Assembly: GCA_964647825.1 (NCBI GenBank) | Contig: CAZYJL010000004.1 | Location: 1 to 64,000 of the forward strand | Length of the DNA: 64,000 nt | Origin: VFKI01 sp964647825 | GTDB taxonomy: Bacteria > Pseudomonadota > Gammaproteobacteria > DSM-16500 | Reading direction: 5' to 3' | Part shown: in pieces, positions 52,559 to 59,871 of the stretch | Numbering within the stretch: position 1 is the stretch's first letter | Layout of the letters: every line of letters begins with the position of its first letter | Notes under the pieces: generated by a model | What the model was told of the DNA's origin: nothing | Databases searched by the model: none | The model's input: only the letters and a program-made list of their open reading frames with translations | Program-made: the position numbers and the translations under genes

Positions 52559-53350
52559 GTGAAATCAGCTAGCATTATCACTGAGCCAAGTCTGCTGGAT
52601 GCTATTGGCAAACTTTGGATGGCATCACAGCTTGTATCTGTCAATTTAAAAAAAGAATTAGAAAAAAAAATTGCTCAAGAAAAAGACGCACAAAATCTTA
52701 TAGAGCAAATAAAAAAACCCTTGTTACAGTACATTGAAATAGTGAATCTCTATCTTTATTTGAAAGAATTAGCAGAAACAAAAAGAGTGTCTCCATCTGT
52801 ACTCCCCCTCCCTAGCTGTCCATGTAGCAAAGAATTTTTACTAGAACTTAATAAACAACTTGATACTTATTCTGCACATTTCAGCGAAACAATTCGAAAC
52901 ATAAATGAATCATGTTCCTCCCCTGAATACACTGGCTCGCCAAGCTGGGAAATTGTTAAAGAATACAGCAATGACGAATTGACGTTATGGTCAAAACAAA
53001 ATACTGAGTATTTAGAAAATATAAAAAAAGAGGCTGACCTTCGAGAAAAAAACATTGGTCAATTTCTTTCAGATATTAAATCATTGAGTATCGAAATCAC
53101 AAAACTAAGTACGCCACTACAAGAAACTGCAAACAAGCTTGTTTTATTTAACACAAAACTTCAGGAAATTCTTGCTCAACAGAAAAATCCTGCACCTGCA
53201 GTTGAAACTAAAGAAGAAAAAAAAGAGCAAGCAAGCGTCAAGACGCCACTTTTACCAAAGGGCACAATGTTTAATCCATTTCAGGAAAAAACACCACCTA
53301 TTACAGAACCAGCAACTAAAAAAACTAATCATCGTTGTTGCATAATTTAA
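52559..53350 (+). CDS. Coiled-coil protein ending in a CaaX-like CCII motif, candidate effector
   Basis: 263 residues, not recognised. Predicted mostly helical and coiled coil (VNLKKELEKKIAQEKDAQNL; later EYLENIKKEADLREKNIGQF and LSIEITKLSTPLQETANKL). A flexible Pro/Lys/Glu-rich tail follows from about 215, and the last residues are KKTNHRCCII: a basic patch followed by Cys-Cys-Ile-Ile-stop, the arrangement of a eukaryotic prenylation box. Bacteria do not prenylate proteins, but several Legionella effectors carry such boxes and are modified in the host cell. GTG start with AAGGA nine bases upstream, 27 bp after tRNA-Ile2. Confidence 0.65.
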   Translation: MKSASIITEPSLLDAIGKLWMASQLVSVNLKKELEKKIAQEKDAQNLIEQIKKPLLQYIEIVNLYLYLKELAETKRVSPSVLPLPSCPCSKEFLLELNKQLDTYSAHFSETIRNINESCSSPEYTGSPSWEIVKEYSNDELTLWSKQNTEYLENIKKEADLREKNIGQFLSDIKSLSIEITKLSTPLQETANKLVLFNTKLQEILAQQKNPAPAVETKEEKKEQASVKTPLLPKGTMFNPFQEKTPPITEPATKKTNHRCCII

Positions 53351-53553
53351 TTAGTCGAACATGAAAAACACAAATTGCTTATAAAAATCAAAATAAAATG
53401 ATTTTTTAATTTTTTATTCTGCAAACAATCGACTTTTTTGGCAGCAATTTCTTGCAGAACAGCATTTGAAAAGGAAAGAAAAACAGCGCGCCCACATCGT
53501 TATTCTGCGCGTAAGCTCGGTGCGCTTACTGTAGCAAACGCAACATCCAATCC

Positions 53554-53745
53554 TGTCATGCCAGTACGTTTTTAGCTGGCATCCAGAAAATGATAGATAA
53601 ATAAAGAGACCGTATACCGCGCATAAACCGCGGGATGACAAGATTTTTTATAGTTAGTTTTTTATCAAAAACCAAATTTAAGATAGAAAAAATATCAAGT
53701 TATATGAGATAGCCCTGCTCTCACGGCCTATTTTTAACCTAACCA
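53554..53745. repeat. Repeat element K (family 3, left part altered)
   Basis: The right half (CGCGGGATGACAAGATTTTT... TTATATGAGATAGCCCTG... CTCTCACGGCCTATTTTTAA, to about 53740) follows element I closely. In the left hairpin module TGTCATGCCAGTACGTTTTT (53554 onward) the GC arms seen elsewhere are replaced by GCCAG/CTGGC, again self-complementary, before ATCCAG. It lies in the 521-bp convergent gap 53351-53871. The remaining DNA there is AT-rich flanks and an unremarkable GC-mixed stretch at 53470-53550. Confidence 0.7.
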
Positions 53746-53871
53746 TATGATTATATTATAAAAACATGATTTTTCTTATCTTGCTGATTATACAAGACTT
53801 TTTTTTAAAAAATCATAACTTATTGATTTAATTATAAAATAATTACATTTTCTCAAAACAAGCCCATAACC

Positions 53872-55020
53872 TCAAATCGGCGCCTGAAAAATTCGATCAA
53901 TACTCTCTTGCAAACTCTTGAGTGAATAACGCTGTAATAAATAATTACGTACACGCGATGAAAACACCGATTTCACAAACATATGTTTCGCCAAACTACG
54001 AGAATCTTCTTGTGCTGTCTCCACACGTGGCTGACGTCGTTTTTGATAAATAGAAAGCGCCCAATCAAGTCGATAGACATCAATACGCATTAACTCATCC
54101 GCTAAGACTGCCGCAGATTCCATCGCCATTGATGCCCCAGCATCGGACGTTGGTAAAAAGCCTACCGCCGCATCACCCACTAAAACAATCCGTTTTTTAT
54201 ACCAAAGTTGACTACGCACATCTGACAATGGCCAATAGGTCATATCCGAATGCTCATCTTGCGGAATTTGCTCAAATACCACCGGATACGGTTTCACTAA
54301 ACCCGACATTAACTGACGAATATTGCTGCGCAGCCCCGGATAAGGCGTCGTTTTCCCTTTCTCTGTTGGTGAAATCGCAAACGCACCGAATCGATACTCT
54401 GTTGGATAAACACCCAACATGTGGCCCGCACCCCAAAACTCCATCGCAGTCCCAGCTTGTAACTTGGGATCATCTGTCCACCAAAGCCACCCGCCCCACC
54501 CTGTATCAAAATAACTATATTCATCGGGCGTCCAAACCAACCGGCGCACCTCAGAATGCAGCCCATCTGCACCGACCACTAAATCGTATTCCCCGGTTGT
54601 ACCATCAGACATGACAACTTCAACGGTATCGCCTTTTTGTTCCAACGAACGCACAGACACACCCATCTTAATTGGTAATCCAGCACAACCCTCCATCAAG
54701 ACTGAGAGCAATGTCCCGCGCGTACAAGAACGATTAGGGCCATATGGCGCAAAAACTTGGCGCAAAGAAAACTCATGGATGACATTTCCCAACCCATTAC
54801 ACATTGTGTAATTATCTGAGGGCACACTTCGCTCTAAAAATAGGTCCATTAAACCCAAGCCATACAAAATACGACTTCCTAAAGGATAGATACCCAGCAT
54901 ATACCCTGGGTGAAAAATAGTTTCTTGTTTTTCAATAAGATGCGGCTCGAATCCGCGCTGCTTCAATAATGCCGCTAATGTGAGCCCCGCCACACCTGCT
55001 CCCACAATCAAAATACGCAT
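53872..55020 (-). CDS. FAD-dependent monooxygenase, PHBH fold
   Basis: 382 residues from ATG 55020, with AAAGGA six bases upstream; the frame is open for 19 more codons but without a ribosome site. ILIVGAGVAGLTLAALLKQR is the dinucleotide fold, LVVGADGLHSEVRRLVW the DG motif, and RIVLVGDAAVGFLPTSDAGA the GD motif. AMESAAVLADELMR follows as in tetracycline- and phenolic-hydroxylase relatives. The substrate is unknown. It stands alone, convergent with the coiled-coil gene. Confidence 0.82.
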   Translation of the reverse strand: MRILIVGAGVAGLTLAALLKQRGFEPHLIEKQETIFHPGYMLGIYPLGSRILYGLGLMDLFLERSVPSDNYTMCNGLGNVIHEFSLRQVFAPYGPNRSCTRGTLLSVLMEGCAGLPIKMGVSVRSLEQKGDTVEVVMSDGTTGEYDLVVGADGLHSEVRRLVWTPDEYSYFDTGWGGWLWWTDDPKLQAGTAMEFWGAGHMLGVYPTEYRFGAFAISPTEKGKTTPYPGLRSNIRQLMSGLVKPYPVVFEQIPQDEHSDMTYWPLSDVRSQLWYKKRIVLVGDAAVGFLPTSDAGASMAMESAAVLADELMRIDVYRLDWALSIYQKRRQPRVETAQEDSRSLAKHMFVKSVFSSRVRNYLLQRYSLKSLQESIDRIFQAPI

Positions 55021-55143
55021 GGGAAGTCCTTTTGATGATTTTATAAATAGATTATACCCCGTAAAAAGCTTTGGCACTTACCATTCCCGTCTCACTGGCC
55101 TAAGGTTTTATGCGGAATACACATTTTGTACAAAAAATATTGC

Positions 55144-55149
55144 TATAAT
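55144..55149 (+). promoter_or_regulatory. Extended -10 promoter of the Cys-rich secreted protein gene
   Basis: TGCTATAAT places a perfect TATAAT (55144-55149) behind a TG extended -10 element. The -35 region (CATTTT, 17 bp upstream) is poor, as is usual for extended -10 promoters. Start near 55156 would give a 40-nt leader with GAAGGAAG before ATG 55195. Confidence 0.6.
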
Positions 55150-55194
55150 GGTCCCATGCAGCTTAATAACCTACCCAACGGAAGGAAGCCTGTC

Positions 55195-55482
55195 ATGAAG
55201 ATGCAAAAACGAAGCTCGATGATCTTATCCAGCTGTGTCGGTGCACTTTTCTGCATGGTCATGGCAAGCACTGTCTACGCCGGGTGTGCAAACAATTCTT
55301 GCGGCTACAGCCGTTCAACACAGCATAACTGCTACAAGGGTGGACACTGCGAACAACAAATGACCGATAGCTGCCACTGCACCGACCCGGCTTGCGATTC
55401 TTATAATCCATGTGTTGATCGCGCTCGCTGCTGTAAAACGTTTGGTAATGTTGGTGCAATCAAGCCAATGGCGCCAAATTAA
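55195..55482 (+). CDS. Small secreted cysteine-rich protein
   Basis: 95 residues from ATG 55195 (GAAGGAAG six to seven bases upstream). A signal peptide MILSSCVGALFCMVMASTVYA ends with a good cleavage site before GCANNSCGY, written here in pieces because the peptide starts a few residues after the Met. The mature chain of about 65 residues contains ten cysteines (NNSCGYSRSTQHNC, GGHCEQQ, DSCHCTDPACDSYNPC, ARCCKT), an even number that fits five disulfides or metal ligation. No family is recognised. It has its own strong promoter. Confidence 0.7.
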   Translation: MKMQKRSSMILSSCVGALFCMVMASTVYAGCANNSCGYSRSTQHNCYKGGHCEQQMTDSCHCTDPACDSYNPCVDRARCCKTFGNVGAIKPMAPN

Positions 55483-55558
55483 AATTAATTTTAAATTATT
55501 TTAAATTATTTTAAATTAAATATATCTTGAACACTCACTAACAAACAGGTGAACCACT

Positions 55559-56386
55559 ATGGCAAACTTTTTATCCTCCAAACAAACTGAAGAAATTCTT
55601 GAACAATTGCTCGAAAAAATGGGTTTGTTTGGTGAAAAGAAAGACGCTGTACTCACACAACTCCAAGCTTTATTAACAGAAAAATTTAACGATAATATTC
55701 CTACAGATATTTTGAGCAACCCACTTGCACGCAAAGAACTCATTTTGCTTGCTACGACCATTCAATTAGAACAACATTTTACTAGCAATCCAGCAATGAA
55801 ATCCGAGTTCAATGCCAAAGCACTGATTGGCAAACTTTTCCTAGATTTAGAAGCAAGAAAGCACTACAGCTCAGATGAAAAACACGAACAAGAAAAATTA
55901 GAAAAGAAAATTGATCACTACCTCCTTACAGCGACTGCCTGCCTACCTTCTGGCCCCTTAATGAAATTATTATTGGAAGGCCCTAAACCGCAAGGCAAAA
56001 AAACCGATACGGTGACCGAGCAAAAAACCATTGCTTTGGAAGATTACGAAGAAAAACAACGCGTCATTGCAAATTTACTGCTCGCGGAATTAGCGGACTG
56101 GATTCACGTTAATTTATATGGCATCACTAAAGATGGACGCGCCATCGCAGATCCAGTGCTAGAAACCGACAGTCGCGGCATTCCAGAACAACCAGGCGCC
56201 AGACAAAGTGGTTTAGTGGCTGGCATTATTTCTTTATTGGATGAAATGAGTGATGAGAAACGAACTGATTTACAAAAAAATTTAGAAATAAAAGAAATGA
56301 CGATCTCTGATATGGTTTCAGAATTTGCTGACCCAGCCAATCGATTAGCAAAATCATTACAATCACCGCAATTAAAAGCATATTAA
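55559..56386 (+). CDS. Hypothetical helical protein
   Basis: 275 residues, not recognised. No signal peptide or membrane segment. The N-terminal part is helical (SKQTEEILEQLLEKMGLFGE), the middle is charged with an EKHEQEKLEKK strip, and the second half has LAELADWIHVNLYGITKDGR, then a loop rich in Gly/Pro (IPEQPGARQSG) and an acidic helix near the end. AGGTG seven bases before ATG 55559. It lies between the Cys-rich protein and the ADP-ribosyltransferase-like pair, in what appears to be an accessory region; it could be an effector, but there is no direct evidence. Confidence 0.6.
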   Translation: MANFLSSKQTEEILEQLLEKMGLFGEKKDAVLTQLQALLTEKFNDNIPTDILSNPLARKELILLATTIQLEQHFTSNPAMKSEFNAKALIGKLFLDLEARKHYSSDEKHEQEKLEKKIDHYLLTATACLPSGPLMKLLLEGPKPQGKKTDTVTEQKTIALEDYEEKQRVIANLLLAELADWIHVNLYGITKDGRAIADPVLETDSRGIPEQPGARQSGLVAGIISLLDEMSDEKRTDLQKNLEIKEMTISDMVSEFADPANRLAKSLQSPQLKAY

Positions 56387-56421
56387 TCATCTAACTACTG
56401 ATGAGATATATTAGCCTTAAC

Positions 56422-56468
56422 ATCTGACCTGATAGTCGCTCTAAAAAAACAGCACTGTCAGATCAGAT
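56422..56468. terminator. Hairpin between convergent genes
   Basis: ATCTGACCTGATAGT (56422-56436) and ACTGTCAGATCAGAT (56454-56468) pair at 13 of 15 positions around a 17-nt loop containing an A-run. It lies in the 100-bp gap between two convergent genes. It has no U-run after the stem on either strand, so it is at best a weak bidirectional terminator. Confidence 0.4.
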
Positions 56469-56486
56469 TGCGGTTAATTAACAAGA

Positions 56487-57593
56487 TCAAGATTTATACC
56501 CATTTATCATGAATTTTGTAACTTCTTTTATTTTTTTTTCATTCGCATCTTCTTTTGTCGACTTACTTTCTTCTTCAGTCTTCTTTTTATTTTTCGCAAA
56601 TAAACCATTTCGCACATACCCAGAAGTAGGTAACGGCAAGTGACAGCTTCGTAGGTTCGCCGCTATTTCATCTTTAATAAACTTTTCAGCACGCGAAATA
56701 ATGTCTTTTGAAAGGGTGCAATATAAATTCATCCTATATTCAAGGATATGATAACTTCCAAATTTATTGTAAAAAGAGAAAAAATATTCCCCTTCATATC
56801 TTTTTTTATTGAAAAACCGTTCAACACAGACTGCTGCTATAATCCTCTCAGAAGGTATACATTTTGCAATGATTTCATGCGCATACATAAAAGATGCAAA
56901 ATAAAGAGAAGAATACGCTTGTTCATTAAAGAAATCCCAACGTACTCTTTCATCTAACGTCCTGACACAACCATGCGTATGCACATCAAAAATTTCATCT
57001 GGAGCATACACATACACCCAAGTTTTATTTATGCTCGAATGAAATGGAAACAATGCTGCTGAGAGAAAACGGGAACTACCTGCTACAACGCCATCTTGTG
57101 TTTCAAAAAGTGATGATACAATAAGTTTATCAGGAATAAGTTTCTTAGGGAAAAAACCATTTTCAAATATATTATAAAGCCCATCTGGATTTCGATTATC
57201 TCCTCGAAAACACAATAAATTTTCCACTTTTTGCCATTTGATTTCATCAATTTTTAAACTATCTTTCGGATAAGCAAGTGGCGCAAACTGCACATCCCAA
57301 GCAATGATTTTATCTATTTTATCAACTAAACTGTTAATTTGGTCTGGAAAATCCGGCGCTAATTTTTGTTGATGCATAAAATGCGATATTTCCGCTAATA
57401 ATTCAGCAGCATCTTCATCATTAGAAATATCTTTTTTCATTTCTATTAAATTAGCTAAAGCAATTTTTAGTTCTGATACGTTTTTTTCATCTAATAATTT
57501 ATTTTCATTTTTATTTTTAATATAACTTTCAACTTCATTTATAATTAGTTCGATTTTTTCAATATTAGACCGCGATAGCACTGTATGCTCCAT
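56487..57593 (-). CDS. Putative mono-ADP-ribosyltransferase effector, copy 1 (pertussis/cholera-toxin-like)
   Basis: 368 residues. A helical N-terminal region (1-118) is followed by a domain with the three marks of R-S-E type ADP-ribosyltransferases: LLCFRGDNRNP (Arg130-x-Asp132, compare YRYDSRPP of pertussis toxin S1) leading to IFENGFFPK (compare VFQNGF); VSSLFETQDGVVAGSSRFLS in the place of the STS strand; and YAHEIIAKCIPSERI with Glu240 in the position of the catalytic Glu of SEYLAHRRIPPENI. WVYVYAP is the intervening core strand. The C-terminal 35 residues are Lys/Glu rich (KKKTEEESKSTKEDANEKK). No signal peptide. Start ATG 57593 lacks a clear ribosome site. It is 27 bp downstream of copy 2. 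The fold call rests on motifs only. Confidence 0.6.
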   Translation of the reverse strand: MEHTVLSRSNIEKIELIINEVESYIKNKNENKLLDEKNVSELKIALANLIEMKKDISNDEDAAELLAEISHFMHQQKLAPDFPDQINSLVDKIDKIIAWDVQFAPLAYPKDSLKIDEIKWQKVENLLCFRGDNRNPDGLYNIFENGFFPKKLIPDKLIVSSLFETQDGVVAGSSRFLSAALFPFHSSINKTWVYVYAPDEIFDVHTHGCVRTLDERVRWDFFNEQAYSSLYFASFMYAHEIIAKCIPSERIIAAVCVERFFNKKRYEGEYFFSFYNKFGSYHILEYRMNLYCTLSKDIISRAEKFIKDEIAANLRSCHLPLPTSGYVRNGLFAKNKKKTEEESKSTKEDANEKKIKEVTKFMINGYKS

Positions 57594-57620
57594 TTACATA
57601 ATTAAGCCATTAAGCTAGCA

Positions 57621-58679
57621 TCAAAAATATCTTGTTTTTTTTCTAGCAGCCTTATAACTACTATCTTTCGCATCATCTATAGTCATTTTATTTTTCCGAA
57701 ATAAACTATTTCGCACATACCCAGAAGCAGGTAACGGCAAGTGACAGCTTCGTAGGTTCGCCGCTATTTCATCTTTAATAAACTTTTCAGCACGCGAAAT
57801 AATGTCTACTGGAAGAGTACAATTTGGGTTCATTTTATACCCAAGAATATGATAGTTTCTGATACCATTATAAAAATTAAAAATCTCTTTTTTATATTCT
57901 TGTCCATCACTAAATCGTTGAATATTGACTGCTGCAATAATCCTTGTTGGTGGAACGCATCTTGTAATGATCTCATGCACATACATATACGCAGCAAAAT
58001 TAGACGATAAATCTTTTTTTGCATTATCAGGATTTAGATGCACCCAGTTACTCCATAACCTAACGCAACCATGTTGATGCACATTAAAAATTTCTTCCGG
58101 AGCATATATATAAACCCACACTTTTTTAACAATAGAAAAAAAAGGAAACAATGCTGCAGCAAGAAAACGGGAGCTCCCCTGCACGACGCCATCTTGCGTA
58201 ATAAAAGGTGATGATACGATAATCTCATTAAAATTATTTTTTTTGGGAATAAATCCATTCTTAAATATATTACGATACTTACCTGGATCTCGGAAATCCC
58301 CACGAAAACACAACAAACTTTCAACCTTTTCCCATTTAATTTCATCGATTGTCAGCGTATCTTTCGGATAAGCAAGTGGCGCAAACTGCACATCCCAAGC
58401 AATGATTTCATGTATTTGATCGACCAAATGATTAATTTCATCTGGAAAATCCGGCGCTAATTTTTGTTGATGCATAAAATGCGATATTTCCGCTAATAAT
58501 TCAGCAGCATCTTCATCATTAGAAATATCTTTTTTCATTTCTATTAAATTAGCTAAAGCAATTTTTAGTTCTGATACGTTTTTTTCATCTAATAATTTAT
58601 TTTCATTTTCATTTTTAATAAAACTTTCAACTTCATTTATAATCAGTTCGATTTTTTCAATATTCGATTGCGATGGCAC
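57621..58679 (-). CDS. Putative mono-ADP-ribosyltransferase effector, copy 2
   Basis: 352 residues, paralogue of the next gene. Residues 4-115 and the region around IISRAEKFIKDEIAANLRSC are almost identical in the two, while the catalytic core is much more diverged. The same motifs are kept: CFRGDFRDP (Arg126, Asp128) with IFKNGFIPK, VSSPFITQDGVVQGSSRFLA, VWVYIYAPEEIF, and YVHEIITRCVPPTRI with Glu236 at the same 110-residue distance from the Arg. The C-terminus is basic and lacks the acidic strip of copy 1. GTG start at 58679 with AAAGGA eight bases upstream, so this copy is likely better translated. Probably co-transcribed with copy 1 and the gene upstream. Confidence 0.6.
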   Translation of the reverse strand: MPSQSNIEKIELIINEVESFIKNENENKLLDEKNVSELKIALANLIEMKKDISNDEDAAELLAEISHFMHQQKLAPDFPDEINHLVDQIHEIIAWDVQFAPLAYPKDTLTIDEIKWEKVESLLCFRGDFRDPGKYRNIFKNGFIPKKNNFNEIIVSSPFITQDGVVQGSSRFLAAALFPFFSIVKKVWVYIYAPEEIFNVHQHGCVRLWSNWVHLNPDNAKKDLSSNFAAYMYVHEIITRCVPPTRIIAAVNIQRFSDGQEYKKEIFNFYNGIRNYHILGYKMNPNCTLPVDIISRAEKFIKDEIAANLRSCHLPLPASGYVRNSLFRKNKMTIDDAKDSSYKAARKKTRYF

Positions 58680-58726
58680 TGCCAGCTTCCTTTAAACAAT
58701 TCAATGATCATGTTTTATGTGAAAAT

Positions 58727-59632
58727 TTATCTTTTCTTTGGTAAAAGTAGAGCATGCGGCACTTCCTCTAATGCCTTGCGTAACTCATAATGCGGCTCAT
58801 CTTCTGCAACCACTTCATGCGGATATATAACCAACGGATTAGTAGTACATTTAAAAAAATGTGCTGCGCCCCCAAAGACAAATGTCTTCTTTGGTAAATT
58901 TTTTCTTGCCATCATTTTGTCTTGTAAAAAACGATTTCGTGCTTTAATAACAGTGCTAGAATATTCTTTACTAGAGAAACATTCATTTCCCTTCTCGAAT
59001 GAAATAAACCTTTGTTGATTACAAAATTGAAGCATTTTTTGCGCCGCAGAAAGTGCTTGTGGATCTTCCCAACCTATGCAATTGATTGCTGGGCTAAAAT
59101 TAAAGTATACAGCGCATGAATTTTCTTTCGTCTGTTTAGCAACATACATCAGAGAAAATGATTGAGATATACAAGCATCATAACAATTAAATTTTATCGT
59201 AACAGATTCAAAGAAGACCGAATCCTCCGGCTCACTTAATGCATCAACAAAATCTGCCTTTAATTGATGATGCAAGCTTATATTATGATTTTCACCAAAA
59301 AAATAAAATTTCACATCATCAAAAGAAGGTACATTTTTAACAACATCATATTCTTTTAGTAATTTGCGGTATGTCTGCTGATTGATAGAACATGTCTCAT
59401 GCCCCCATATCGCGAAATCATCTTGCTGCCGTCTCAATGGACACTGATTTAATTTTGCTAACGGCCCGGTAAATAATTTTTTCGTCTCCCCCGCCAATAC
59501 TGTCTGACAAGAAAGCAAAAACACTAACGCTCGCATCGGATGCTGACAGGCATATCGCATCATAGAAAAAGCAACACTTGCACTCGTTTCTACAGCAGAT
59601 TTTACTCGACCGCACCACTCAACAGTTTTCAT
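58727..59632 (-). CDS. GExxH protein, possible ChaN/TIKI/EreA-like fold
   Basis: 301 residues from ATG 59632 (an in-frame TTG lies 8 codons upstream). A hydrophobic stretch RALVFLLSCQTVLAG near residue 35 may be a signal peptide or anchor. The mature part has FYFFGENHNISLHHQLKADF, then SVFFESV, and near the end KTFVFGGAAHFF: a GExxH...E...GxxH pattern that resembles the ChaN/TIKI/erythromycin-esterase group of metal or heme proteins. Nine or more cysteines are scattered (for example KFNCYDACISQS). Function unknown. It is the first gene of a three-gene unit with the two ADP-ribosyltransferase-like genes (47-bp and 27-bp gaps). Confidence 0.55.
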   Translation of the reverse strand: MKTVEWCGRVKSAVETSASVAFSMMRYACQHPMRALVFLLSCQTVLAGETKKLFTGPLAKLNQCPLRRQQDDFAIWGHETCSINQQTYRKLLKEYDVVKNVPSFDDVKFYFFGENHNISLHHQLKADFVDALSEPEDSVFFESVTIKFNCYDACISQSFSLMYVAKQTKENSCAVYFNFSPAINCIGWEDPQALSAAQKMLQFCNQQRFISFEKGNECFSSKEYSSTVIKARNRFLQDKMMARKNLPKKTFVFGGAAHFFKCTTNPLVIYPHEVVAEDEPHYELRKALEEVPHALLLPKKR

Positions 59633-59735
59633 TGATCTTTTACTCGCAAAAAACAAAATGATTCAGAGCTTAACAAAGATGCAAAAACATATCAAATGAT
59701 ATAAAAATGCTCGAAAAAACAAGTGGCAAATTTAT

Positions 59736-59820
59736 GTCTCACGGCGTTTTTAGTATAAAAAATAGTAAAATCAACAAGATACGGATATATGCTATCTTGT
59801 TGATTTTACTATATTTTTGC
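59736..59820. terminator. Conserved block followed by a perfect 20-bp hairpin, likely terminator of the ABC gene
   Basis: GTCTCACGGC and GTTTTTAG (59736-59753) repeat the block seen at the edges of elements I, J and K. It is followed by ATAGTAAAATCAACAAGATA (59762-59781) and its perfect inverse TATCTTGTTGATTTTACTAT (59793-59812), loop 11 nt. On the minus strand the stem is followed by a T-run, so it can terminate the ABC transporter transcript whose stop is 52 bp away. The 215-bp gap has nothing else. Confidence 0.75.
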
Positions 59821-59871
59821 TTAAAATAACCGCAACTTATTGAAAGTATTAATATTTTTTAAGTGTCTACT

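Noticed and set aside
53470..53550. Remnant gene in the GC-mixed stretch of the 53351-53871 gap
   Set aside because: Short frames only, no ribosome site and no recognisable motif.
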